11,522 bases of DNA from Pseudomonadota bacterium (GTDB lineage: Bacteria; Pseudomonadota; Gammaproteobacteria; Xanthomonadales; Marinicellaceae): contig QQUO01000082.1 of assembly GCA_008501575.1 (NCBI GenBank), forward strand, positions 1 through 11,522. The letters are read 5' to 3'. The position numbers and the translations under genes were made by a program. Shown here piece after piece: positions 1 to 9,805 of this stretch; the first letter of the stretch is position 1; every line of letters begins with the position of its first letter. Under the pieces are notes generated by a model. That model saw only the letters and a list, made by a program, of their open reading frames with translations, searched no databases and was not told the DNA's origin.

Positions 1-294
1 TAAAAGTTTAACCCGTGCTGACAAAGTGCCGATTGGATCTAAATAATCACCCTTAAAGCCAGTCTCATTGGCCACCGTGACATCGTTGAGTTCAATCGCA
101 ATCCAGGGAAACACAGACCAGCCAATGGGCCCGTTTAATTGCACTTCACGACCTATTTGATGTTGTATCATCCGTTGAATTTCGGGTTTATGGTCGTTGG
201 GATTAAAAAAGATGGGCAGTAAGAACACCGCTAAAACCAGTAGTAACAGCAAGGTCACAACCAGACCCACTATCCATTTAAGTAATTTTTTCAT
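1..294 (-). CDS. AsmA-family protein, N-terminal part (runs off left edge)
   Basis: The 98 codons from the ATG at 294 to the window edge are all open and give the first 98 residues of an AsmA-family protein. The start is Met-Lys-Lys-Leu-Leu-Lys, followed by a hydrophobic anchor at about residues 7-30 and then a Pro-Asn-Asp-His-Lys-Pro-Glu-Ile segment. Next come Ile-Gly-Arg-Glu-Val, Gly-Trp-Ser-Val-Phe-Pro-Trp and a Leu-Asn-Asp-Val-Thr-Val-Ala-Asn stretch. This order is typical of the AsmA N-terminus: inner-membrane anchor, then the first beta-rich repeat in the periplasm. AsmA-like proteins belong to a bridge-like lipid transfer group linked to phospholipid movement to the outer membrane; that role is family knowledge. 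There is no clear Shine-Dalgarno. The gene lies 70 bases after the DUF2207 gene and could be co-transcribed with it. The C-terminus is outside the window, so length and subfamily are unknown. Confidence 0.85.
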   Translation of the reverse strand, partial: MKKLLKWIVGLVVTLLLLLVLAVFLLPIFFNPNDHKPEIQRMIQHQIGREVQLNGPIGWSVFPWIAIELNDVTVANETGFKGDYLDPIGTLSARVKLL

Positions 295-296
295 GG

Positions 297-304
297 CACA
301 TGTG
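297..304. repeat. Perfect 8-base palindrome (CACATGTG) just upstream of the asmA-like start
   Basis: CACATGTG ends two bases before the ATG of the asmA-like gene, where a Shine-Dalgarno would normally sit; none is visible. It may be chance. It could be a small operator or a weak structure over the translation start. The same 70-base gap holds a TTAATC/GATTAA inverted pair with a 12-base spacer, and no convincing terminator. Confidence 0.3.
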
Positions 305-364
305 TCATTCTAAAGGCTTAATCTAACATGGTGAGGATTAAAAAAGCATGAAAACGGTGGATTA

Positions 365-2188
<1,824 letters not shown>

Positions 2189-2192
2189 GGTG

Positions 2193-2759
2193 TTAATCGA
2201 AAGCGATGTCGGGATTTTCAGCATGTGTGGGGTCTTCGATCTCAAAATACTCAGCCTCTTTAAAGTCATATCTCTGAGCGATAATATTTGAAGGAAAAGA
2301 TTGTACCAGGGTGTTATATTCTCGCACAGCACCGTTGTAATAACGTCGGGCATATTGAATATCGGTTTCAATTTGTTGTAATTGTTTTTGCAGATCCAAA
2401 AAGTTTGTGTTGGCTTTTAAATCGGGATAGGCTTCCACTTGTACCATTAACCCGGATAAGGCCTGGGAAAGTTTTTGTTCTTGTTGAATTTGCTGGCTTT
2501 GACTATCTGCCTGTTTAGCCTGGTTACGAAGCTGAATCACCTTTTCCAAGGTTTTTTCTTCATGTTGAGCATATTTTTTAACCACTTTAATCAGGTTTGG
2601 AATCAAATCATAACGCCGTTTTAATTGCACATCGATACCACTCCAACCATCTTCAACGTGATTTTTCTTTTTCACCAACTGGTTATACAGTCCGACAGCC
2701 CATACCACAATGGCTGCTGCCACCAAAATTAAAATAATCAAAATACTCATGGTTCGCAT
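2193..2759 (-). CDS. lemA: LemA family protein
   Basis: This 188-residue protein has one N-terminal membrane helix (about residues 4-23) followed by a long helical domain. The family signature is clear at about residues 26-60: Tyr-Asn-Gln-Leu-Val, then a Gly-Trp-Ser-Gly-Ile-Asp-Val-Gln-Leu-Lys-Arg-Arg block, then Asp-Leu-Ile-Pro-Asn-Leu. A Tyr-Ala-Gln-His-Glu motif and a Gln-rich coiled-coil-like segment follow; near the end are Tyr-Asn-Gly-Ala-Val-Arg-Glu-Tyr-Asn and a Phe-Pro-Ser-Asn motif. LemA proteins are membrane anchored and often sit beside DUF2207 or TPM-domain genes; their molecular role is poorly defined. An ATG at 2774 is also in frame, but the GGAG at 2765-2768 is five bases before the ATG at 2759, so I chose 2759. 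It is the first gene after a good promoter and is followed four bases later by the DUF2207 gene. Confidence 0.93.
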   Translation of the reverse strand: MRTMSILIILILVAAAIVVWAVGLYNQLVKKKNHVEDGWSGIDVQLKRRYDLIPNLIKVVKKYAQHEEKTLEKVIQLRNQAKQADSQSQQIQQEQKLSQALSGLMVQVEAYPDLKANTNFLDLQKQLQQIETDIQYARRYYNGAVREYNTLVQSFPSNIIAQRYDFKEAEYFEIEDPTHAENPDIAFD

Positions 2760-2764
2760 GAAGT

Positions 2765-2768
2765 CTCC
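2765..2768 (-). promoter_or_regulatory. Ribosome binding site that decides the lemA start
   Basis: On the coding strand GGAG stands five bases before the ATG at 2759. The in-frame ATG at 2774 lies upstream of this site and has no Shine-Dalgarno of its own, so the shorter protein is preferred. Confidence 0.75.
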
Positions 2769-2787
2769 GCGCATTAATAACCCATTG

Positions 2788-2816
2788 ATTATAACCTCAG
2801 AATGGACAAATTTGAA
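2788..2816 (-). promoter_or_regulatory. Sigma70-like promoter for the lemA-DUF2207 genes
   Basis: Read on the minus strand, TTCAAA (2811-2816, four of six matches to TTGACA) is separated by exactly 17 bases from a perfect TATAAT (2788-2793). Transcription would start near 2781, giving a leader of about 22 bases before the lemA ATG at 2759. It lies in the 85-base gap after the acyltransferase stop codon, so the lemA group has its own promoter. Confidence 0.7.
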
Positions 2817-2823
2817 TGATTAA

Positions 2824-2841
2824 AATGGCGCTTTACGACCA
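2824..2841 (-). terminator. Weak terminator-like hairpin after the acyltransferase gene
   Basis: On the minus strand, three bases after the acyltransferase stop, TGG-T-CG can pair with CGCCA (one bulged T, loop TAAAG), followed by TTTTA. The stem is only five pairs with a bulge, so this is at best a weak intrinsic terminator; its position between two separately promoted units is suitable. Confidence 0.3.
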
Positions 2842-2844
2842 CAC

Positions 2845-4296
2845 TTAAATAAAGTCAAACAAGTCAGCATGAACTTCACCGTCCCAGGGATGCAACATCA
2901 TTAACTCACTGAATTGGGCAAATTGGCGGGGGAAATTGGCAATCACTTCATGGGGTTGCGGCACCAGGTTTTTATCTGCAATCAAGCCAAATTCAACATG
3001 GCCGTTGTAAGACAAAATACTGATGCCCATACCAATGGTACCGTTTTGTGGCACCCAAAACATCATTTTTTTAATTTCACAACCGGCAATGTACAAAGGC
3101 ACCTGGGGGCCCGGAACATTGGTTAATACCGCCGTGGCCTTTTTGGAGAATTGATGTAACAACAGGTTTTGAATGGCTGTGGGTGCCAACCCCACCAAAC
3201 TCAATAAACTTAAGGTGACCAAGGCCTGTTTAGACTTCTTTAAATTATTCATTTCTTGGTGCACATAAGCCAGACGAGCCAGTGGATTTGCCTCAAACAC
3301 CGGTAATTGCAAAAACACCAAACCAAAATGATTGCCCAACTCTTTGGCATGTTTTAATGGTCGCAAATTTACCGGAACCGTGGCTCGAATGACTTTTTCA
3401 TCGGGGTTATCACCTTTATCCAACATATAAGACCGCAATGCGCCGGCCAAATTGGCAATGAGTACATCATTAACTGTGGTGCCGGTGGCTTTGGCCACAG
3501 CTTTAACCTCATCCAACGGTAAAGATTGTGACCAGGCCACCCGTTTTCGGGTACACAATTCCGATTTAAACACACTTTCCGGGTCGTTGCTTAAGGCCAA
3601 AGCTGAAATCAACTCTTCCATGAGATTAATGGATTCACCCACCCCTTTTTCGAGTAAAGCCGGGTTATTGAGCACATCCTTACCTAAACCGGCTATTTCA
3701 TTAAGCAGTTTAAGGGACTGGTTAAATTGTTTTTTTGCAGGATTAATAACCTGATGTAATAAATCCAGTTTTTCATGTTGTTCCTGTTGCGATTCCTCCG
3801 CGTCCAATTGCAAACTTTTTCCACGGCTTATACTGGTCATGGACAACAACACCTGAATTAAGGCAATACCGTCAGCATAACTGTGATGAATGCGAACCAC
3901 CACCACCGGTCCTTTGACGTAGTTTTCAACAATATGGTAAGACCACAGTGGTTTATTTTTATCCAGCGGTGATGAGGCTAAATTACTGACGTAATCTTGT
4001 AGCTCACGGTAATCAGCCTGGCCCGGCAAAGCCACCCGTCTAACATGGGCCGCCATATCAAAATATTTATCTTCTTGCCAAAAGCAGCCGGTTTTATTTT
4101 GATTGGCACACTGTCTAAAGCGCCGAAAAGTTAGGAATTTTTTGGTTAATACGTCTTTGAAAACATCAATATCAGGACATTGGTCCAAAAACATCAAGCC
4201 GGTAATCATCATGAGATTATGGGGCGTTTCCATCCGCAACCAAGCGGTGTCAACTTTTCGCATGGGGTCTTTTTTACCGTCTAAATACTGCAGCAT
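2845..4296 (-). CDS. Wax ester synthase/diacylglycerol acyltransferase (WS/DGAT)
   Basis: The 483-residue protein is a full-length bacterial WS/DGAT, which esterifies acyl-CoA with long-chain alcohol or diacylglycerol to form storage wax ester or triacylglycerol at the inner membrane. The active-site motif HHxxxDG is intact (His137-His138-Ser-Tyr-Ala-Asp142-Gly143). Other family marks are Pro-Leu-Trp at about 116-118, Thr-Val-Asn-Asp-Val-Leu near 274-279, Asn-Val-Pro-Gly-Pro at 393-397, and the C-terminal domain with Gly-Met-Gly-Ile-Ser-Ile-Leu-Ser-Tyr-Asn-Gly (about 422-432). The first ATG (4296) is used; an ATG at codon 12 (4263) gives a start closer to many family members, and neither has a clear Shine-Dalgarno, so the N-terminus is uncertain. 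The gene sits alone between recJ and lemA, with its own promoter-like box. Substrate preference cannot be read from sequence. Confidence 0.92.
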   Translation of the reverse strand: MLQYLDGKKDPMRKVDTAWLRMETPHNLMMITGLMFLDQCPDIDVFKDVLTKKFLTFRRFRQCANQNKTGCFWQEDKYFDMAAHVRRVALPGQADYRELQDYVSNLASSPLDKNKPLWSYHIVENYVKGPVVVVRIHHSYADGIALIQVLLSMTSISRGKSLQLDAEESQQEQHEKLDLLHQVINPAKKQFNQSLKLLNEIAGLGKDVLNNPALLEKGVGESINLMEELISALALSNDPESVFKSELCTRKRVAWSQSLPLDEVKAVAKATGTTVNDVLIANLAGALRSYMLDKGDNPDEKVIRATVPVNLRPLKHAKELGNHFGLVFLQLPVFEANPLARLAYVHQEMNNLKKSKQALVTLSLLSLVGLAPTAIQNLLLHQFSKKATAVLTNVPGPQVPLYIAGCEIKKMMFWVPQNGTIGMGISILSYNGHVEFGLIADKNLVPQPHEVIANFPRQFAQFSELMMLHPWDGEVHADLFDFI

Positions 4297-4307
4297 GAAG
4301 GGTTTTC

Positions 4308-4330
4308 GTTAATGAATTAACCTCATTATA
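4308..4330 (-). promoter_or_regulatory. Candidate promoter box and operator-like inverted repeat of the WS/DGAT gene
   Basis: A perfect minus-strand TATAAT occupies 4325-4330. I found no good -35 at 16-18 bases, so the promoter may need an activator or be weak. Just downstream, GTTAAT-GA-ATTAAC (4308-4321) is a perfect inverted repeat with six-base arms and a two-base centre. It covers the expected transcription start (about 4318), where a dimeric repressor would block initiation. The regulator is unknown. Confidence 0.45.
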
Positions 4331-4372
4331 AAGAATGGTGACGAAAATAAATAGCGGAGAAAATAAGCAGCC

Positions 4373-6094
4373 TTAAACAAGGTGTCTGATCAACAACTGT
4401 AAGCGTTGTCGATTTCTGAACTCATTCACTTGCATTTGGTAGCACACATGGACTTTTTCTTCCGGGTCCGGGAATTGCTGGGGAATAAAATTAAAGGCAA
4501 TGGCTTCCACTTGTTTACTTAAATCCATGGTTTGTAATCGCAATCGGGTGTGAATCTCGGCCACCGGCTTTTTATCTTTTACAATAAAATAATCATCAAA
4601 TAAAGGCGCTTCAAAACCTGCCCCCCAAGGCCCGGCATCCACCAATTGTTGTGCCATAAAAAGTGACAGATCATCTACCGGCACGGCACCGTCACTGATG
4701 ATTTGCTGATGATCCGGTAAATCCTTTACCCAAGCAATGACCACCTGACATAATTGCTGTTTAAATTCAGCCATGTGGGCCTTTTTCAGGGTCAGTCCGG
4801 CGGCCATGGCATGGCCACCAAACTTCTTAATCAACCCCGGGTTTTGCTGATCAACCGCCACCAATGCATCACGAATATGTAAGCCTTCAATGCTGCGAGC
4901 GGAACCTTTAACCCAATCAGAATCCTCACCCTCATCGGCAAAGGCCACCACCGGTCGTTGGGTGTATTCTTTAACCTTAGAAGCCAATAATCCAACCACA
5001 CCTTGGTGCCAGCGACGATGATAAATACAGACGGCAGCACTTAGATTGTTGTCTTTTTGTAATGTTTTAATCACCGAATCAGCCATTTTTTGCATGTTTG
5101 ATTGAATGGCTTTACGTTCTCGGTTAATGGTGTTGAGTTCTTGCGCCAGTGATTGTGCCTGTTCATACTGATTAGTGAGCAACAATTCAATGCCAATCTG
5201 CATGTCTTGTAAACGACCGGCGGCATTTAAACGCGGTGCCAGCATAAAGGCCAGCATTTGGGCATCAGCCCGTTTATAATCACAACCGGCCACTTCACAC
5301 AAGGCCAATAAACCCAGATTACCGGTGCCATTCCGGAGACGTTTTAAGCCGGCTTCTATTAAAATTCGGTTATTATGGTCTAATGGCACCACATCCGCCA
5401 CTGTGCCCAAAGCCACCAAATCCAAAAAATGACTGAGTTGTACATCCGAAGGTTCAAGCTGCGGATATTTTTTGTTATTTTTTAGTTGGCTAATAATCCG
5501 TGTCAACACATAAAAAGCCACACCGACCCCGGCCAAACAAGGGCTGCCAAACTCACTGTTGGCTAAATTGGGGTTTACGATGGCATCGGCTTGGGGCAAT
5601 TCAGCCGGTGGTAAATGGTGATCAGTAATCACCACTTGCATGCCCAAATCTCGTGCTTTTTGAACACCGGCAATTGAACTGATTCCATTATCCACCGTGA
5701 TAATAAATTCACAATCCCGGCTGGCCAATTCATCCACCAATCCCTGGGACAAGCCATAACCATAATCAAATCGATTGGGAACCATATAATCCACACAGGT
5801 GGCACCCACCTGCCGCAAAACGCGAACCATTAAAGCGGTGGCGGTGGCACCATCGGCATCAAAATCACCAACAATATAGATTTTTTTGTGTTGCCCCATG
5901 GCATCGATTATTAAATCAGCTGCCCGATCAATGCCAGGCATGGCATCGGCATGATTTAAGTGTTTTAGACTGTACTGAATTTGACTGACATGTTTTATGC
6001 CACGGGCACGATAAATTCGCTGGATAAGGGGCGGTAAGTGTTCACCGCCCACTAACGGTTCGCTGGAAATATCTCTGCGATTGATACGAACCAT
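4373..6094 (-). CDS. recJ: Single-stranded-DNA-specific exonuclease RecJ
   Basis: RecJ degrades single-stranded DNA 5' to 3' in recombinational and mismatch repair in the cytoplasm. The 573-residue product is close to the 577 of E. coli RecJ. DHH-superfamily metal-binding motifs are present in order: Gly-Asp77-Phe-Asp79-Ala-Asp81-Gly, Val-Asp135-Asn-Gly-Ile-Ser-Ser, Thr-Asp158-His159-His160-Leu-Pro, and Leu-Gly-Thr-Val-Ala-Asp234-Val-Val-Pro. Then come Arg-Leu-Asn-Ala-Ala-Gly-Arg-Leu (288-295) and the DHHA1 motif Gly-Gly-His-Ala-Met-Ala-Ala-Gly (426-433). The C-terminal oligonucleotide-binding part follows to the stop. The ATG at 6094 is 12 bases after the greA stop. No Shine-Dalgarno is evident, so translation may be coupled to greA. 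It appears to be the last gene of the car-greA-recJ unit, and no strong terminator is visible after it. Confidence 0.97.
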   Translation of the reverse strand: MVRINRRDISSEPLVGGEHLPPLIQRIYRARGIKHVSQIQYSLKHLNHADAMPGIDRAADLIIDAMGQHKKIYIVGDFDADGATATALMVRVLRQVGATCVDYMVPNRFDYGYGLSQGLVDELASRDCEFIITVDNGISSIAGVQKARDLGMQVVITDHHLPPAELPQADAIVNPNLANSEFGSPCLAGVGVAFYVLTRIISQLKNNKKYPQLEPSDVQLSHFLDLVALGTVADVVPLDHNNRILIEAGLKRLRNGTGNLGLLALCEVAGCDYKRADAQMLAFMLAPRLNAAGRLQDMQIGIELLLTNQYEQAQSLAQELNTINRERKAIQSNMQKMADSVIKTLQKDNNLSAAVCIYHRRWHQGVVGLLASKVKEYTQRPVVAFADEGEDSDWVKGSARSIEGLHIRDALVAVDQQNPGLIKKFGGHAMAAGLTLKKAHMAEFKQQLCQVVIAWVKDLPDHQQIISDGAVPVDDLSLFMAQQLVDAGPWGAGFEAPLFDDYFIVKDKKPVAEIHTRLRLQTMDLSKQVEAIAFNFIPQQFPDPEEKVHVCYQMQVNEFRNRQRLQLLIRHLV

Positions 6095-6106
6095 ATGTTT
6101 GTCTGT

Positions 6107-6583
6107 TTATTCGATGTATATAATGTCTTCAATGAAATATGTTATTTCACCACCCGGGGCTTGTACATGGACTTCATCATCGACACTTTTACCCACCAAA
6201 GCACGAGCAATCGGTGAGCTGATAGAAATTTTTCCTTGATCGATGTCGGCTTCAGCATCACCGACAATTTGATAGGTGACGTTTTCACCATTGTCTTCGG
6301 CTTCTAACACCACGGTGGCACCAAAGACAACTTTGTCCCCGACATTTAAGCTGGTGACATCAATGATTTCAGCATTGCCAATAATACCTTCTAACTCAGC
6401 GATACGCCCTTCATTAAAAGACTGCTGTTCTCGGGCCGCATGGTACTCGGCATTTTCTTTTAAATCACCGTGATCACGGGCTTCAGCCACGGCTTCAATA
6501 ATTTTCGGTCGTTCAATATTTTTAAGGCGCTTCAGTTCAGCCTTGAGCTGTTCTGCACCTTTTTTTGTAATTGGTTTTCTCAT
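6107..6583 (-). CDS. greA: Transcription elongation factor GreA
   Basis: GreA enters the secondary channel of backtracked RNA polymerase and stimulates cleavage of the RNA 3' end so elongation can resume. The 158-residue length equals that of E. coli GreA. The N-terminal coiled coil (about 1-75) carries the tip sequence Asp37-His-Gly-Asp40-Leu-Lys-Glu43-Asn-Ala-Glu; Asp40 and Glu43 correspond to the catalytic acidic tip residues Asp41 and Glu44 of E. coli. The C-terminal FKBP-like domain is marked by Val-Phe-Gly-Ala-Thr-Val, Ile-Val-Gly-Asp-Ala-Glu-Ala-Asp, and Ser-Pro-Ile-Ala-Arg-Ala-Leu-Val-Gly-Lys. An AAGGAG site overlaps the carB stop codon and stands five bases before the ATG, so greA is tied tightly to carB. 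A carA-orf-carB-greA operon is known in Pseudomonas aeruginosa. Confidence 0.97.
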   Translation of the reverse strand: MRKPITKKGAEQLKAELKRLKNIERPKIIEAVAEARDHGDLKENAEYHAAREQQSFNEGRIAELEGIIGNAEIIDVTSLNVGDKVVFGATVVLEAEDNGENVTYQIVGDAEADIDQGKISISSPIARALVGKSVDDEVHVQAPGGEITYFIEDIIYIE

Positions 6584-6588
6584 TTTAT

Positions 6589-6594
6589 CTCCTT
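6589..6594 (-). promoter_or_regulatory. greA ribosome binding site overlapping the carB stop codon
   Basis: Read on the minus strand, AAGGAG shares its first two bases with the carB stop TAA (6593-6595) and lies five bases from the greA ATG. This is a strong site and links greA translation to termination of carB. Confidence 0.8.
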
Positions 6595-9500
6595 ATTGTT
6601 CATGTAACTCATTGAGGGCATAAATTTCGGGATTTTTTACGTATTCAAAAGCCGCAATGGTGGCCGCTGCACCGGCTAATGTGGTGCTGTAATGCACGCC
6701 CTGTTTCAGCGCTTCTGTTCGAATCGATGCCGAATCGGCAATCGCCTGAGCACCTTCTGTGGTGTTAATAATAAAGTCGATTTCCTGGCTTTTAATGCGA
6801 TCCACAATATGAGGACGACCTTCAATCACCTTATTAACACTTTCACAAAATACACCGGCTTTTCGAAGCAACTGGCAGGTACCTTGGGTGGCCACCAATT
6901 CAAAGTTTAAAGCACTCAATTGTTTTGCCAAAGGTATCAGCTTATCTTTATCGGCATCCCGAACGCTAACAAAAGCCTTGCCCACTTGAGGTATTTTAAC
7001 ATGGGCAGCAATTCGAGAGGCGGCCACCGCCGCACCAAATGATTTACCGGTACCCATCACTTCACCGGTGGAGCGCATTTCAGGACCCAAAATGGGATCA
7101 ACACCGGGAAATTTTGTGAATGGAAACACCGGTTCTTTCACCGAATAATGGTTTAAGTTTAGACGGGCCTTGACTTGCTGTTGTTTTAAACTGATACCGG
7201 CCATACACAAGGCACCGATTTGAGCCAGCGGTAAGCCGGTGGCCTTGGACACAAAAGGCACTGTCCTTGAAGCCCTCGGATTAACTTCAATAATATAAAT
7301 ATCATTACCTTGGATGGCAAATTGGGTGTTCATTAGTCCCACCACATTCAGCTCTTTGGCCATTAGGGTACATTGCCGGATTAACTCTTGCTGGGTCGCT
7401 TCGCTAAGGGTAAATGGCGGTATACAGCAAGCAGAATCCCCGGAATGCACTCCGGCCTGCTCAATATGCTCCATAATACCACCGACCAAAATATCTTCGC
7501 CATCACACACAATGTCCACATCCACTTCAATGGCATGATCCAAAAAGCGATCCAATAGCACCGGTGAATCATTAGACACCAATACCGCTTCTTGCATATA
7601 GCGACTGAGTTCATTGATTGAATGTACCACTTCCATGGCCCGGCCGCCGAGTACAAATGAGGGTCTCACCACCAGTGGAAAACCAATGGCATCAGCCCGC
7701 TCTAAGGCTTCATTAATGGAGCTAACTGTGTCATTGGGAGGTTGCTTTAAATTTAATTTATCGAGCATCGCTTTAAACTGCTCGCGATCTTCAGCACGGG
7801 CAATACAAGCCGGTGAAGAACCAATAATCGGCACCCCGGCTTTGTCCAAATCTTCGGCTAAATTTAAAGGCGTTTGACCACCATATTGCACAATCACACC
7901 TTCAGGCTGTTCCACAGCAACAATCGCCAGCACATCTTCTAAAGTTAAGGATTCAAAATAGAGCCGGTCCGAGGTGTCATAATCCGTGGACACGGTCTCC
8001 GGATTGCAATTGACCATAATGGTTTCAAAGCCGGCTTGTTTTAAGGCAATTGAGGCATGCACACAACAGTAATCAAATTCGATACCCTGACCGATTCGAT
8101 TCGGACCACCGCCTAAAATCATAATTTTTTTATTGTTTGTCGGGCGCGCTTCACACTGCTGCTCATAAGTGCCGTAAAAATAGGCCGTCGGCGATGCAAA
8201 CTCAGCGGCACAGGAGTCAACCCGTTTATACACCGGTTTCACCTGATATGAAAGTCGTGTTTCGCGAACCAGCTGCTCACTACAGTTAAATATCTGACTT
8301 AATCGATCATCGGCAAAGCCCAGCCGTTTAACCGCCAGCCAATCTTGGTCATCAAGGTCATCAATGCTCGTTGCAGACAATACCTGTTCGACTTGGACCA
8401 GATGCTCTATGGCTTGTAAAAACCACGGATCAATATTTGATAGGCGGTGAATTTCGTCTAAATCATAACCATGACGAAAACCATCAGCCACATAAAACAG
8501 ACGTTGTGACGAGGCCTCCCGGATTTCCTTATTTAAATCAAACCCTTGTGCCATTTGCTCGGCGCTAACCAATGGTTGTAAGCCACTGTAGCCCATTTCT
8601 AAACCTCGCAGGGCCTTTTGCAGTGATTCACTGAAAGTACGACCAATGGCCATCACTTCACCCACAGATTTCATTTGGGTACTTAAACGATCCACGCTAC
8701 CGGCAAACTTTTCAAAGGCAAAACGGGGAATTTTAGTGACCACATAATCAATGGTCGGCTCAAAAGAAGCCGGAATGGCATCACCGGTAATTTCATTGTT
8801 CAATTCATCTAAAGTATAGCCCACCGCCAATTTAGCCGCCACTTTGGCAATCGGGAAACCGGTGGCTTTGGATGCCAGTGCCGATGACCGGGATACCCGT
8901 GGGTTCATCTCAATAACAATCATGCGACCATTTTCTGGATTGATGGCAAATTGGACATTGGAGCCGCCGGTTTCGACACCAATTTTACGCAATACCGCCA
9001 ATGACGCATCACGCATAACCTGGTATTCTTTATCGGTCAATGTTTGGGCCGGGGCAACCGTGATGGAATCACCGGTGTGCACCCCCATTGGATCGATATT
9101 TTCAATGGCACAGATAATGATGCAATTGTCCGCCTTATCACGCACCACTTCCATTTCAAACTCTTTCCAGCCTAATAGGGATTCTTCTAACAGTACCTCG
9201 GTGGTTGGCGATAATCGCAAACCTTCACGGGTGACACTTTCAAACTCTTCCAGGTTATAGGCAATACCACCACCGGTTCCTCCCAGGGTGAAAGAAGGCC
9301 GGATTATCACCGGATAGCCAATGGTTTTTTGCACTTCTCGGGCTTCATCCATGTCGTGAACAATGGCAGAATGGGCAACATCCAAGCCAATGTCTTGCAT
9401 CGCCACTCTAAATTGCTCGCGGTCTTCAGCCATGTCAATGGCTTCTCGTGAAGCACCAATCATTTCCACCCCAAATTTTTCTAACACCCCTTGACTGACC

Positions 9501-9805
9501 AAATCCAATGAACAATTTAAAGCCGTTTGACCACCCATGGTCGGCAAAAGGGCATCGGGCCGCTCGCGCTCAATAATTTTAGCCACGGTTTGCCAGGTAA
9601 TCGGTTGAATATAGATTTGATCGGCCGTGTCCGGATCGGTCATGATGGTGGCCGGGTTCGAATTGACCAAAATTACATGATAGCCCTCATCCTTCAGGGC
9701 CTTACAGGCTTGGGTTCCGGAGTAATCAAACTCACAGGCCTGACCAATCACAATAGGGCCCGCGCCAATAACCAAAATGCGCTTAATATCAGTGCGTTTA
9801 GGCAT
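6593..9805 (-). CDS. carB: Carbamoyl-phosphate synthase large subunit
   Basis: CarB makes carbamoyl phosphate from bicarbonate, ammonia supplied by CarA, and two ATP, feeding pyrimidine and arginine synthesis. The 1070-residue product aligns by eye with E. coli CarB (1073) throughout. The two ATP-grasp halves are recognised by Gly-Ala-Gly-Pro-Ile-Val-Ile-Gly-Gln near residue 14 and Gly-Gly-Gly-Pro-Asn-Arg-Ile-Gly-Gln near 560, each followed by Glu-Phe-Asp-Tyr. The C-terminal MGS-like regulatory domain (from about 935) keeps Ser-Val-Arg-Asp-Ala-Asp-Lys, Ala-Thr-Gln-Gly-Thr, Val-Asn-Lys-Val and Ile-Asn-Thr-Thr; these match the E. coli effector-site residues, so UMP inhibition and ornithine activation are plausible. 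I chose the ATG at 9805, not 9811, because AGGAG is seven bases away and the start matches Met-Pro-Lys-Arg-Thr-Asp. It overlaps the end of carA by eight bases. Confidence 0.98.
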   Translation of the reverse strand: MPKRTDIKRILVIGAGPIVIGQACEFDYSGTQACKALKDEGYHVILVNSNPATIMTDPDTADQIYIQPITWQTVAKIIERERPDALLPTMGGQTALNCSLDLVSQGVLEKFGVEMIGASREAIDMAEDREQFRVAMQDIGLDVAHSAIVHDMDEAREVQKTIGYPVIIRPSFTLGGTGGGIAYNLEEFESVTREGLRLSPTTEVLLEESLLGWKEFEMEVVRDKADNCIIICAIENIDPMGVHTGDSITVAPAQTLTDKEYQVMRDASLAVLRKIGVETGGSNVQFAINPENGRMIVIEMNPRVSRSSALASKATGFPIAKVAAKLAVGYTLDELNNEITGDAIPASFEPTIDYVVTKIPRFAFEKFAGSVDRLSTQMKSVGEVMAIGRTFSESLQKALRGLEMGYSGLQPLVSAEQMAQGFDLNKEIREASSQRLFYVADGFRHGYDLDEIHRLSNIDPWFLQAIEHLVQVEQVLSATSIDDLDDQDWLAVKRLGFADDRLSQIFNCSEQLVRETRLSYQVKPVYKRVDSCAAEFASPTAYFYGTYEQQCEARPTNNKKIMILGGGPNRIGQGIEFDYCCVHASIALKQAGFETIMVNCNPETVSTDYDTSDRLYFESLTLEDVLAIVAVEQPEGVIVQYGGQTPLNLAEDLDKAGVPIIGSSPACIARAEDREQFKAMLDKLNLKQPPNDTVSSINEALERADAIGFPLVVRPSFVLGGRAMEVVHSINELSRYMQEAVLVSNDSPVLLDRFLDHAIEVDVDIVCDGEDILVGGIMEHIEQAGVHSGDSACCIPPFTLSEATQQELIRQCTLMAKELNVVGLMNTQFAIQGNDIYIIEVNPRASRTVPFVSKATGLPLAQIGALCMAGISLKQQQVKARLNLNHYSVKEPVFPFTKFPGVDPILGPEMRSTGEVMGTGKSFGAAVAASRIAAHVKIPQVGKAFVSVRDADKDKLIPLAKQLSALNFELVATQGTCQLLRKAGVFCESVNKVIEGRPHIVDRIKSQEIDFIINTTEGAQAIADSASIRTEALKQGVHYSTTLAGAAATIAAFEYVKNPEIYALNELHEQ

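Noticed and set aside
2189..2371. 61-residue upstream extension of the DUF2207 reading frame
   Set aside because: It overlaps lemA in another frame, has no family character, and would place the clear signal peptide inside the protein. The ATG at 2188 starts the signal peptide directly.
8844..9260. 138-codon plus-strand open frame inside carB
   Set aside because: It lies wholly opposite a highly conserved part of CarB, shows no recognisable domain, and is explained by codon use on the real strand.
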